A stretch of 64,000 nucleotides of DNA, taken from assembly GCF_030908465.1 (NCBI RefSeq), contig NZ_CP133078.1, positions 434,001 through 498,000 of the forward strand, read 5' to 3'. The notes below the pieces were generated by a model that ran no database searches, was not told the origin of the DNA, and saw nothing but the letters and a program-made list of their open reading frames with translations. Origin of the DNA: Anaerotignum sp. MB30-C6. Its GTDB lineage: Bacteria > Bacillota > Clostridia > Lachnospirales > Anaerotignaceae. The position numbers and the translations under genes are program-made. Below, one piece after another: positions 27,311 to 35,107 of this stretch; positions within the stretch are counted from its first letter, which is position 1; each line of letters opens with the position of its first letter.

Positions 27311-28771
27311 ATCGCCAATTAAAAACAGCTCCAGGCTGCCATTTGGTTTATCATAAATTACTTTCTCAACAATGGACTTAAATGAGGCTCTTTTGCTCTC
27401 CATACTTGCGGTTTCATTCTGTAAGATGGTTAAAACATTTAATACTTTGTTGGAGAATAAATCATAGTCAAATGGTTTGAACTGTTTCTGCTTGGCTGTA
27501 TTTAACTTTTCACTTAGGGTTTTCAATTCTTCGTCTACTGCAATTTTCGTTTGTCGGTATTCATCTAAAGTGTCAACACCTGCAAGGTACGCTTCTTTTG
27601 CTTTAGCAATTCTCTGTTTCGTTTTACTTATCATAAGCTCAATGGACTCTGTTTCATCGGTATCAAGGCTAAATCTGCGAATATGATATTTGACAGTATC
27701 CTCTTTGCCTAGGGCTATATTTCTAAGGGTATCAAATAACGCTGGGAAGAGACGATTTGAGGAAAGTGAGTGTGACACATGACACTGCCCATGATTGTAT
27801 CCGCCACATTGCAAATAAAAAGCATCGCTTGTTTTGTGTCTGCCTGCAATAACAAGACTACGCTGGCATGCGGAGCATTTTATCATGCTACTAATCCAAT
27901 GTTTACCCTCGGTTTCAGGACGCTTATGTGAGTAGTGCGTTCTTTTTTCACGGTTAATACGATTGGCAGCGGCTTCCCAAAGTTCCTGGGAAACTAAAGG
28001 CTCCCAGTTTCCTTTGGCAATAACACTATCGGGATTATTAAAATTTCTTCGAGTTCTCCCTGTTGGTGTCCAGCGTGAATAACCTTTATAAACGGGGTTA
28101 TTCAAAATATATTGAATTGTCCTGTTTTCAAAAACTCCGCCACGATGTGTGCGAAATCCCATTTGATTCATTTGGCGGCTGAGGGAAAACATACTTTCTT
28201 TACCAGATGCGTAAGCTTCGTAGATAAAGCGTATCATTGTTGCTTCTTCAGGAATTGGTGTTAATAGTTTGTTTTTCATGCAATATCCAAAAGGTGGCGT
28301 GGATTGGTATTCTCCCATCATGGCTTTCTTAACCATAGTTTTTTTAACTTCTTCTGCTAAATTTAGGGAGTAGTATTCTGCCATAGCCTCTAGCATGGAT
28401 TCATAAATTACGGCAAACTTATCATCTTGTGGGATGGGTTCTTTTACAGATAAGACTTTTACTCCATCTTTTTTTAGTAAGGCCTTATATAGAACAGCAT
28501 CCTCTTTATTTCTTGCGAAGCGATCATATTTATGAACGATAATGTATTCAATTTTATTTTGTTTTTTTCTTGCCTGACGAATCATTTCTTGAAAGCCTGG
28601 GCGTTTATCTGCACTTCGGCCAGAAATCCCTTCATCCTCAAAAATAAATTCTTTGGGGATATAGTAACCATTTTTTTCAGCAAAAGAAAGAATATCTTCT
28701 AACTGGGCAGATGGGGAATAGTCAGTCTGATCGTCTGTTGAAACCCTAATATAGGCAGCTGCTAAAGTCAT
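27308..28771 (-). CDS. Large serine recombinase (prophage integrase/excisionase)
   Basis: A 487-residue site-specific recombinase. The resolvase domain carries catalytic S11 in YIRVSTDDQ and the helix D..GISGR..RPGFQEM. The Recombinase domain follows (GFRTHRGGVFENRTIQYIL), then a zinc ribbon with CSACQRSL and CGGYNHGQC, and a C-terminal coiled coil (SKTKQRIAKAKEAYL). It is slightly shorter than phiC31-type integrases and like the SpoIVCA group that excises sporulation-linked elements. It lies at the extreme left edge of the prophage, reading toward the host gene, with AAAGGAGG before ATG. Confidence 0.93.
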   Translation of the reverse strand: MTLAAAYIRVSTDDQTDYSPSAQLEDILSFAEKNGYYIPKEFIFEDEGISGRSADKRPGFQEMIRQARKKQNKIEYIIVHKYDRFARNKEDAVLYKALLKKDGVKVLSVKEPIPQDDKFAVIYESMLEAMAEYYSLNLAEEVKKTMVKKAMMGEYQSTPPFGYCMKNKLLTPIPEEATMIRFIYEAYASGKESMFSLSRQMNQMGFRTHRGGVFENRTIQYILNNPVYKGYSRWTPTGRTRRNFNNPDSVIAKGNWEPLVSQELWEAAANRINREKRTHYSHKRPETEGKHWISSMIKCSACQRSLVIAGRHKTSDAFYLQCGGYNHGQCHVSHSLSSNRLFPALFDTLRNIALGKEDTVKYHIRRFSLDTDETESIELMISKTKQRIAKAKEAYLAGVDTLDEYRQTKIAVDEELKTLSEKLNTAKQKQFKPFDYDLFSNKVLNVLTILQNETASMESKRASFKSIVEKVIYDKPNGSLELFLIGD

Positions 28772-28807
28772 AAAAAAAGACCTCCTTTATTTTTTTGTAT
28801 GGTAAAT

Positions 28808-28869
28808 AAAGCGGTCTTATGATACAATTTACTTGTTTAGGGTGTGTTGTACCACGGTATGACCGCTTT
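28808..28869. repeat. Inverted repeat between integrase and repressor genes
   Basis: AAAGCGGTC (28808-28816) and GACCGCTTT (28861-28869) are perfect complements 44 bases apart. Rightward it is followed by five T residues; leftward (the direction of both neighbours) a T-run is less clear. It could be a terminator after the repressor gene or an integrase-binding or control site. Confidence 0.45.
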
Positions 28870-28905
28870 TTCCCTCACTTCGTTGGTAGCGGAGCGGGGG
28901 ATATT

Positions 28906-29616
28906 TTATTTTACATTACTTAAGAAAGCGACTGCTTTTCCAATAATTCTTATTGTATTCATTTCTTCGTGAAAGAAAATCAAGTCTTTATACATAGGAT
29001 TTTCTGCACACAGTCTAATTTTTTCATTATCTAAAAACACTCGTTTTAAAGTAGCTTGGCATTCCATATCATCTATTACAACAGCTGCTATTTCTCCGTT
29101 TTCTACACAAGGCTGCTTTCTAATATAAACGATGTCACCATCAAAAATTCTTGCATTTATCATGCTATCACCTTTACATCGCAAAGCAAAATCTGCGTAT
29201 ACGCCACAATCCATATTGATATATTCCTCTATATTTTCGGTAGCAAGGATGGGAACCCCACAGGCGATTGAACCGATAAGGGGAACTTTTTTAAAATTGG
29301 ATTCCTTAAGTGATACAAGGTTGCTGCACGTTGGTGCAGAACTTGGATGGTTTGTACTGGTGTTAGTCGCTCGCTCCATAGGTACATCATATCCCATAAG
29401 CCATGCTTCATTGATGTTGAGAGCCATAGCCAGCATTGTGAGTTTTTCTTGCCCTGGTTCAACCTTGCCCGAAACATATTGACTAAGATCGTTTCTTCCA
29501 AGCCTAACATTGTATTTTTCACAAAACGGTTTAGCCCGCTCTAAAATATCAACTTGCTTCATGCCTGTTTCATTTAATATCTGTTTTAATCGTTCAGATG
29601 TATTGGACTGTTTCAT
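28906..29616 (-). CDS. CI/LexA-like phage repressor (XRE HTH plus S24 peptidase domain)
   Basis: A 236-residue repressor. Residues about 5-75 form the XRE helix-turn-helix (ERLKQILNETGMKQVDILERA). The C-terminal S24 domain has the self-cleavage site in GSIACGVPI, the serine nucleophile in CKGDSM and the lysine in ATLKRV. RecA-stimulated cleavage would induce the prophage. ATG 29616 follows GGAGGGG; an upstream start at 29667 has no RBS and would overlap the promoter. It is divergent from a Cro-like gene with shared operators. Confidence 0.9.
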   Translation of the reverse strand: MKQSNTSERLKQILNETGMKQVDILERAKPFCEKYNVRLGRNDLSQYVSGKVEPGQEKLTMLAMALNINEAWLMGYDVPMERATNTSTNHPSSAPTCSNLVSLKESNFKKVPLIGSIACGVPILATENIEEYINMDCGVYADFALRCKGDSMINARIFDGDIVYIRKQPCVENGEIAAVVIDDMECQATLKRVFLDNEKIRLCAENPMYKDLIFFHEEMNTIRIIGKAVAFLSNVK

Positions 29617-29638
29617 AATAACCCCTCCATTTGTGCTT

Positions 29639-29667
29639 ATTATATTACGGATTGAATTATTGTTCAA
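29639..29667 (-). promoter_or_regulatory. Promoter of the repressor gene
   Basis: On the minus strand TTGAAC (29662-29667) and TATAAT (29639-29644) are exactly 17 bases apart. The -35 overlaps the operator-like palindrome at 29651-29668, so repressor could control its own gene. Confidence 0.75.
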
Positions 29668-29709
29668 TAGAAATATGAAAAAAAGTTCAATTTTTTTGAG
29701 CGAAAGGTG

Positions 29710-29738
29710 TTGACATTATTTTCTACAAGTGCTATATT
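29710..29738 (+). promoter_or_regulatory. Rightward early promoter (PR-like)
   Basis: A consensus TTGACA (29710-29715), a 17-base spacer and TATATT (29733-29738) lie 40 bases before the Cro-like gene. Operator-like sites flank it on both sides. Confidence 0.8.
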
Positions 29739-29779
29739 ATGCTCAATGAAATTGAACAAAAAAAGGGGGGATAAAAATT

Positions 29780-30004
29780 ATGTCATATAACTACGGAAAA
29801 TTAAAGGGTAGGATTGTTGAGCGATTTGGAACACAAGCACAGTTAGCAAGAAAGATAGGCTTATCTGAAAGAACCTTATCTTTAAAGTTAAATGGAAAGG
29901 TTAATTTTACGCAAAGTGACATCGAGATTATTGTAGAAGCTTTGAGCATTAACAGGGAAGATATACAATCTTATTTTTTTGAGGTGATTGCTCAATGTAG
30001 TTGA
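29780..30004 (+). CDS. Cro-like XRE protein (DUF739 type)
   Basis: A 74-residue single-domain HTH protein (GTQAQLARKIGLSERTLSLKLNGK) of the small DUF739 type, found opposite S24 repressors in Firmicutes phages. It is the first rightward gene of the immunity region, in the Cro position, after AAAGGGGGG. An operator-like site overlaps its last codons. Confidence 0.85.
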   Translation: MSYNYGKLKGRIVERFGTQAQLARKIGLSERTLSLKLNGKVNFTQSDIEIIVEALSINREDIQSYFFEVIAQCS

Positions 30005-30035
30005 ACAAATGGCGGAGTAAGCTAAGGAGGGAAAA

Positions 30036-30236
30036 ATGGTATTAGTCTTGGTAGTTTTATCTGGATGTACAATTTTTTTTGTTATAAATGGGGTTAAATG
30101 GAAGGTTTCAACAAATGCATTACTACTTTATATGAAAAAGTGCGGGTACAAGCCTCCCGATGAACTTGAGATAGAAGAATGTACCCGTGAATGTGCTAAA
30201 TATTGTGGGAAGAGCCTATTCCGAAATAAGATTTAA
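30036..30236 (+). CDS. Small phage protein with an N-terminal hydrophobic helix
   Basis: A 66-residue protein: residues 1-20 are hydrophobic (membrane anchor or signal), the rest is charged with three cysteines. ATG 30036 follows AAGGAGG. The function is unknown. Its last 41 bases overlap the end of the converging DUF2513 gene. Confidence 0.5.
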   Translation: MVLVLVVLSGCTIFFVINGVKWKVSTNALLLYMKKCGYKPPDELEIEECTRECAKYCGKSLFRNKI

Positions 30237-30591
30237 TCAACTCGGATACAACGTTTGAAGCAATTGTTGTTATAGCGGAGAGTGAAGAAGCTCCAATTTT
30301 TGTTGAAACTGTTTTAACGCTATTCCAAATGTCTTCAGAGCGGATGTTCGCTAGGAATTCATGACCTTTTGGAGACAAATCTGTGACATCGAAATATAGG
30401 GTTGCTGGATGCTTATATTCATAAAACAGTCCAGCAAGGTAACACTGGCGTGCATGATAGGCAATTTCTTCATGTGTAAAGTCACCTTCAACTTCATGTA
30501 GGTCTTCTGGTGCGGAAAAATAGTTATTAATATCACAAATTTTTTCTACTGCAATTAGAAGTGCTCTGGTGCAATCGGGGTTCAGTTTCAT
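30196..30591 (-). CDS. DUF2513 domain protein
   Basis: A 131-residue protein. MKLNPDC at the start, YHARQCYLAGLF in the middle, TDLSPKGHEFLANIR and the final region of small residues are the hallmarks of DUF2513, a small phage/mobile-element family of unknown function. It is transcribed against the surrounding early genes and converges with the small membrane gene. Such reversed genes in prophages are often expressed in the lysogen. Confidence 0.8.
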   Translation of the reverse strand: MKLNPDCTRALLIAVEKICDINNYFSAPEDLHEVEGDFTHEEIAYHARQCYLAGLFYEYKHPATLYFDVTDLSPKGHEFLANIRSEDIWNSVKTVSTKIGASSLSAITTIASNVVSELIKSYFGIGSSHNI

Positions 30592-30736
30592 TATTTAGAC
30601 TACCTTTCTTTTATACTTGGCACGGCAATGCCTGTAAAGAAAGGATAGCACAATGTTACAAAATATTCCATATATTGTGGATATGAAGGTATAGGACAAT
30701 TCTAGCCGAACATAGCATTGAACAGGAGGTGTTTGT

Positions 30737-30931
30737 ATGCAGAAACCGCTTAAAGTTAATGTACATGTAGTAACAAAAAGTGGAGTTATTCCTTATGATT
30801 CTTTATCTCCTGTTGAGAAAAAAGAGTTGGGAATTAGGTTGAATCGTAGAGGGGTGCAGGCAGCGGCCAGAGCTGATGGATATGAGTTGGAATTTGAAGA
30901 TGATCCTTCAACAGAGGTAGGTACTGCATAA
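30737..30931 (+). CDS. Small phage protein, unknown
   Basis: A 64-residue soluble protein preceded by AGGAGGTG. It has an N-terminal strand-like segment (LKVNVHVVTKSG), a basic helix and an acidic tail. No family is recognised. The first gene after a 145-base gap, it probably restarts the early transcript. Confidence 0.5.
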   Translation: MQKPLKVNVHVVTKSGVIPYDSLSPVEKKELGIRLNRRGVQAAARADGYELEFEDDPSTEVGTA

Positions 30932-30994
30932 TGGGCGAAAGCCCTGTGGAGCGGACAAGCTGTTTTATTGAATTGAATATGAAGGGATGATTTT

Positions 30995-31159
30995 ATGGAT
31001 CAGAAAGAATTACTCCAAAAATATTACGAACAGGAAATGAATAACGTCTTTGCATACAGCACAGATTTTCGTATGAATAGCCCTAAGAAAGGCTATGAAA
31101 ATGAATGGTGTGATGCAAAGGAGCGGGCAGAACTGTTGCTTGAAATGATGAGCAAATAA
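30995..31159 (+). CDS. Small phage protein, unknown (54 residues)
   Basis: An acidic helical peptide (MDQKELLQKYYEQEMNNVF start) with GAAGGGATG upstream as an RBS. No homologue is recognised. It lies in line with the adjacent short early genes. Confidence 0.45.
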   Translation: MDQKELLQKYYEQEMNNVFAYSTDFRMNSPKKGYENEWCDAKERAELLLEMMSK

Positions 31160-31192
31160 AGGAATGGTACGGAATTCTAGGAGGTGGCACCT

Positions 31193-31504
31193 ATGGTAAT
31201 ACGGTCAGAAGAAGCCAAACCGCCTAAACCTTCATCCGTTGATAATATGACTCGTGCCAGAGCGGAGCGGATTGGGTTAAAGGTTGGGGCAAAGGTAAGG
31301 CAATACATATCAAATTCGAATACAGAAGAGAAAGGGAGCAAATGCACAATCAGGGAAGGTACTGTATTGGAAGTTTGTAACCATGGTTTTCTTACTCAGC
31401 TTCCCACCCACAGAACATTCTTCCGCTATAACCTACTGCGAGGGCGAGAGATGGGGGAGCGGGTTGAAATTCTGAAAGGTAGGAGCAGGGAGCAAATGAA
31501 ATGA
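31193..31504 (+). CDS. Phage early protein, unknown (103 residues)
   Basis: A basic protein with a likely disordered start (EEAKPPKPSS) and a predicted small beta-barrel-like core (KVGAKVRQYI, CTIREGTVLEVCNHGFLTQL) that recalls short phage proteins with SH3-like or translation-factor-like folds. ATG 31193 follows AGGAGGTGG; GTG 31184 lies inside that RBS. The function is unknown. Confidence 0.5.
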   Translation: MVIRSEEAKPPKPSSVDNMTRARAERIGLKVGAKVRQYISNSNTEEKGSKCTIREGTVLEVCNHGFLTQLPTHRTFFRYNLLRGREMGERVEILKGRSREQMK

Positions 31505-31525
31505 AGTGAAGAAAATAAAATTAAA

Positions 31526-31848
31526 TGGCTTTTCGAAGCAGCATCCCCGTGTTTATGTAATTTCATTACAATTTGAGGTTTAATCCTCTAAACAGCAGAG
31601 ATAGTCTGTGGAAACTTTGAGTACGTGAGCGATTTTTGGAAGGTTCGCATGTCGTGGCTCATAGGTTCCTCGGAGCCAACGTTGCACGGTCACGGTTGAA
31701 ACATCTGATAGCATGGCAAGGGTTTTGGGGTCCATGCCTAGTTTTTCCATAGCGTGTTCTAGACGCTCGGAAAAAGCATTAAAAAAGAAGAAAAAGAAGA
31801 AGAAAGCAATCACCACCTTTCGGGCGGGGGTGCTGCTTCGAGAAGCCA
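31526..31848. repeat. 24-bp inverted repeats flanking a reversed HTH gene
   Basis: The 24 bases at 31526-31549 (core TCGAAGCAGCA) are the reverse complement of 31825-31848 with two mismatches; A/T-rich similarity extends several bases further on both sides. The roughly 320-base unit between them carries one reverse-strand HTH gene. The arrangement resembles a small non-autonomous mobile unit or a long-range RNA stem. Confidence 0.65.
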
Positions 31849-31855
31849 AATGCAA
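31580..31855 (-). CDS. XRE-type HTH protein with an odd poly-phenylalanine N-terminus
   Basis: The last 65 residues form an XRE DNA-binding domain (FSERLEHAMEKLGMDPKTLA, then VSTVTVQRWLRGTYEPR). The N-terminal extension includes eight phenylalanines encoded by a purine/pyrimidine-asymmetric run of GAA/AAG triplets and runs into the inverted repeat; it is unlikely to be the true start. ATG inside HAMEK or a GTG near 31820 after GAAAGG are alternatives. It is transcribed against the early operon. Confidence 0.55.
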   Translation of the reverse strand: MHLASRSSTPARKVVIAFFFFFFFFNAFSERLEHAMEKLGMDPKTLAMLSDVSTVTVQRWLRGTYEPRHANLPKIAHVLKVSTDYLCCLED

Positions 31856-31888
31856 TTAAATTTTACCACAATCAGGAAAGGAGTACAT

Positions 31889-32041
31889 ATGGAAAAACAA
31901 AAAGAAATGGAATAATCGGAGATAGTAAGACTTTTTAACAGCATGGGTTTCTTCTGCGGAGAAGATGAAGAATTGATTAAACGCTTGGAGGAGCAGGAAA
32001 AAACGGAGAGAGAAAAAAGGGTGACAATTCATGAGTATTAG
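31889..32041 (+). pseudogene. Short early gene with an in-frame stop
   Basis: ATG 31889 has a good RBS (AAAGGAG) but the frame meets TAA at codon 9 (31913-31915). It then continues open for 41 codons (LFNSMGFFCGEDEELIKRLEE) to TAG 32039-32041, where the next gene starts by overlap. I infer a nonsense mutation; a late start at the internal ATG 31943 is the alternative. The family is unknown. Confidence 0.5.
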
Positions 32042-32334
32042 AAATCTAGCGGAATAAAACGTGCGCTACATGTAGGTGCAGTTATTGATGTGATAGACCA
32101 TCAAAAGCCAAAATTGATAGGTTTACGGAGACAGGTAACTGCGGTACAGCAGAATGCCATTTTTTTTATCGTTTTGGGACGGCCTGAGCATGAGTATTCA
32201 AAGTGCAACGGGGGCAAAGGTAGCAGGATGGAATTTAACAAAGTCAGTCATACGAGTTTGGAGAGACAATTAAGTGGTTCAATCTCCCCATAGGTTCGGC
32301 AGTGATAATGGAATTCCGTGTAGTTAAACAGTGA
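32032..32334 (+). pseudogene. Frameshifted phage early gene
   Basis: ATG 32032 overlaps the previous frame and reads MSIRNLAE before a stop. The neighbouring frame goes on with KRALHVGAVIDVIDHQKP and EHEYSKCNGGKGSRMEF, and after about 32255 a third frame gives GETIKWFNLPIGSAVIMEF and ends at TGA 32332-32334. Together they make one protein of about 100 residues of a type seen in clostridial phages (N-G-G-K-G-S-R motif). At least two frameshifts have broken it. Confidence 0.6.
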
Positions 32335-32346
32335 AAGGGTGGTCAT

Positions 32347-32619
32347 ATGGATTCAGAAGCGGTAAAGGAGGTTGAAAGGTTAATTGATTTAAAGGAAAAC
32401 AGAAAGTTACGGAAAAAGCGCAAGCGTAGGAAAGCAATATTTATCAAGCTGTGGAAAGGGATGCTGACAGGAATTGTTGGAGCGGTTGCCATGTTTGTTA
32501 TTGTTCTGCTGTCCTTAATGGCACCGGAAGTGACACTTCGGGCATATAACGGCTGTGCAATTTTAATTGTAATACGTGTATTTGGTACTTGGTTGGACAA
32601 GCCACGGAGGAAGAAGTGA
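32347..32619 (+). CDS. Small membrane protein with a basic N-terminus
   Basis: A 90-residue protein: a highly basic cytosolic segment (RKLRKKRKRRKA), then two hydrophobic helices at about residues 38-56 and 62-78, and a basic tail. ATG 32347 follows AAAGGGTGG. The function is unknown; it is the last gene before the AcrIIA9-like/PcfJ pair. Confidence 0.5.
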   Translation: MDSEAVKEVERLIDLKENRKLRKKRKRRKAIFIKLWKGMLTGIVGAVAMFVIVLLSLMAPEVTLRAYNGCAILIVIRVFGTWLDKPRRKK

Positions 32620-32725
32620 CAAACTGAATGAGGAATTTATGCAATAAAAAAGGCACTGGGAAACCCAGCACCAACGACAAATTTATTATAGCATAAGTTC
32701 CTTTTTTAAACAAGGAGGGAATTTG

Positions 32726-33094
32726 ATGATACAGAAAGCGATTGAGAAAATCAATGCTGAAGTACAGAAAGCACCAAATGATGTATATCGGGCGAAAGTG
32801 GGCGAATACATCATTGACCATATTCTTACGGATAAGGATGCAGAGAAAGTTTTGGATGAAGGCAAAACCCTAGAAAAAGCGATGACGGATGTTCAAGAAA
32901 AGGCATTGAAGGAAGCTCAGGGTGATGCAATGGTTAAAAAGGCTGTTATAGAACAGACGGAAGTATTTGGTTGGGCAATGAAATATTTTGGTCTCCAAGA
33001 CGTAGAATCAATAAATCCGAAGACGGCTGCGGAAAAGCCAAAAGGAAAGACGGCAGAAAAAGCCTTGTCATTATCCCTAGATGATTTCTTCTAA
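32726..33094 (+). CDS. AcrIIA9-family-like protein (candidate Cas9 inhibitor)
   Basis: A 122-residue acidic helical protein. The pattern of an IEKINAE helix, VGEYIIDHIL, a central EGKTLEKAM and a final VFGWAMKYFG recalls, from memory, the family annotated as Cas9 inhibitor AcrIIA9 in Clostridia, which is often beside PcfJ as here. That label reaches many proteins without tested activity. A Lys/Ala-rich linker and a short acidic C-terminal motif (SLSLDDFF) follow, like a protein-interaction tail. ATG 32726 follows AAGGAGGG. It precedes pcfJ by 17 bases. Confidence 0.5.
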   Translation: MIQKAIEKINAEVQKAPNDVYRAKVGEYIIDHILTDKDAEKVLDEGKTLEKAMTDVQEKALKEAQGDAMVKKAVIEQTEVFGWAMKYFGLQDVESINPKTAAEKPKGKTAEKALSLSLDDFF

Positions 33095-33111
33095 AAGGCG
33101 GTGGAAGTTTG

Positions 33112-35094
33112 ATGGATAAAAAATTGAAAGAGCTTCCATGGCCAACATTTCATGAGGACAGCAATGTATGGTATAAGGTTACTGTAAATCAGCCTGTAAT
33201 AAAAGGTGAACGTTTGTTGATTGTTACATTTACACCCAATACGGGGTATCAACAGCGAAGTTATGAGCGTGAATTTATAGAACTACGGGTGATATGCAAA
33301 AAGAAAAACGGTACACCGATTATTATAAATAGATTTGGTAGCCAAAAGAAAGCATTTATTAATGAATTGTGGAGCCGTTATTGGAATTATGCCCTTATAG
33401 AGGAAGAGGACAAGAAGCGGATTACTTCTTATATAAAGAGCAATGAAACGAATACCTCATATTTAATACGGGAGTTGCTTACTTGGGTAAAAAAATCTTG
33501 GGACGAGGATGCTCTGCAAAAGAAAAAATCCCAGGGGAAGATTCTGGATGAGGACTTTGCTTTATGCCCCGAAGAATTACCGGAGGGCATGGTGGAATGG
33601 ATTAGGCAATATATTCTTCCTGCAGACAAAGTTATTTTACATAAAAAAGGTGGATGGAAAGGAAGGTGCTATGTTTGCGGTCAAGAGGTAGAAGCTAACC
33701 AGAACCGCCGTTTTAAGCATTGCACCAACAATATTTGTCCCGAATGCGGTAGCGTAGTTACTTGTTATCGAGATACTAGTGACGCATGGAATACCACTAC
33801 TGTTGAAAATATCGTAGCAGTGCAGAAGGGTACCGATGGAAAGACCATATTTTTCAGACAATGGCGGTTGCTTCGTGACCACACTGCAAAATGGGAGGAT
33901 ATTCCCCGATGCCTAAAGGAAGTTACCCGTTACGCAATTAGAGGCAAGGAAACCACCAAATGGCAAAAAGAAGGCAAGGATAATTATTATATGCGTTGTG
34001 AGCGGTACACCCTTGATAATTGGACAAGGTGGAGCGGAAACCATATTTACGATAATGGTTATTGTTTTTATCTGGGGAATACAAAAGAAGAACTTGTCGG
34101 AACACAGATGCAGTATGCCGATTTAGAGGGATACCTGAGGGAAGCCAGAGGGCATAACCGAAACCCTATTTACTTTCTTGAATATTTTGTAAAATACCCT
34201 GTCACAGAATTTTTATGGAAAGCCGGCTATCGCCATTTAGTTCATCAAAAAATTTTTGGCTTGTCAAAGGAGAATCGAAATACAATCTTTTGGCAGAGAA
34301 CAAAATTAAAGGACTGCTTTCGTTTTCCGGTAAGGCTTTTAAAGGTATTGCCCCCAGATGAATGGACTATGGATAGGGTGGCAATTGCTGGGGATATGTG
34401 GAAAAGGCAGGGAGGTAAATTATCCGAGGAAGAATTGAAAGCAGCTCTACGCTTGGGGCATGGTGTGAACCAGCTTCATAGGGCATTGAATCATGCAACT
34501 ATCGTGAAAGTATCAAAATATATAGAGAAGCAGTTTATGAAAGGAAAAGGTCCAGAAACGGAATTGTACGATGGTATTGACGATGCCATTCGTACCTATC
34601 GTGATTATTTAAATGAGTGTGAACAGCTTCAGTTACCATTAATGGATCATGCAATTCTTTTTCCGCCTCATCTAATGGCCGCCCATGAACGAACAATGGC
34701 ACAGGTGAAGTTTGAGAGAAATAAAGCTGACCAAGAGAAATTCCAAAAACAAATTGAAGATTTAGAAAAGTACATATGGGAAAAGGATGGTCTTACCATT
34801 CGCCCTCCACAGAAGCAGGAAGAGATAACCAAAGAAGGTGTGGCATTGCATCACTGCGTTGGGGGGTATCTCAAACGTATGGCGGAAGGGGAAACGGCGA
34901 TATTATTCCTTCGTCATGCTTCAGAACCAGATAAGCCATTTTATACCTTAGAATTAAACCCCAAAAGCCTGTCTATTGTGCAATGCAGGACAGACCACAA
35001 TAAAAGCTATGACCGAGAACCAGAGATAAAAGATTTTGTGGACACTTGGCTGAAAAAAGTGGTTCGTAAGGGTAAAAAGAAAAAAATTGCATAA
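33112..35094 (+). CDS. PcfJ domain protein
   Basis: A 660-residue protein with the PcfJ family architecture known from conjugative plasmids and phages. A central zinc-binding segment has CYVCG and CPECG pairs (near residues 185-220), and the conserved C-terminal block holds ALHHCVGGYL, FYTLELNP and VQCRTDHN. The function of PcfJ is unsettled. Start ATG 33112 follows GGCGGTGG. The C-terminal 130 residues are repeated as a separate gene directly downstream. Confidence 0.8.
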   Translation: MDKKLKELPWPTFHEDSNVWYKVTVNQPVIKGERLLIVTFTPNTGYQQRSYEREFIELRVICKKKNGTPIIINRFGSQKKAFINELWSRYWNYALIEEEDKKRITSYIKSNETNTSYLIRELLTWVKKSWDEDALQKKKSQGKILDEDFALCPEELPEGMVEWIRQYILPADKVILHKKGGWKGRCYVCGQEVEANQNRRFKHCTNNICPECGSVVTCYRDTSDAWNTTTVENIVAVQKGTDGKTIFFRQWRLLRDHTAKWEDIPRCLKEVTRYAIRGKETTKWQKEGKDNYYMRCERYTLDNWTRWSGNHIYDNGYCFYLGNTKEELVGTQMQYADLEGYLREARGHNRNPIYFLEYFVKYPVTEFLWKAGYRHLVHQKIFGLSKENRNTIFWQRTKLKDCFRFPVRLLKVLPPDEWTMDRVAIAGDMWKRQGGKLSEEELKAALRLGHGVNQLHRALNHATIVKVSKYIEKQFMKGKGPETELYDGIDDAIRTYRDYLNECEQLQLPLMDHAILFPPHLMAAHERTMAQVKFERNKADQEKFQKQIEDLEKYIWEKDGLTIRPPQKQEEITKEGVALHHCVGGYLKRMAEGETAILFLRHASEPDKPFYTLELNPKSLSIVQCRTDHNKSYDREPEIKDFVDTWLKKVVRKGKKKKIA

Positions 35095-35107
35095 GGAGGA
35101 ATTTACT

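Larger units (their letters stand above)
29651..30009. repeat. Four repressor operator-like sites
   Basis: The 17-base site GCTCAATGAAATTGAAC occurs at 29741-29757. A near copy with two changes lies at 29990-30006, at the very end of the Cro-like gene, and an inverted copy (GTTCAATTTTTTTGAGC) at 29685-29701. A related palindrome, ATTGAATTATTGTTCAAT, lies at 29651-29668. The half-site is GTTCAAT. The sites bracket both divergent promoters, as expected for lysis/lysogeny control. Confidence 0.7.
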
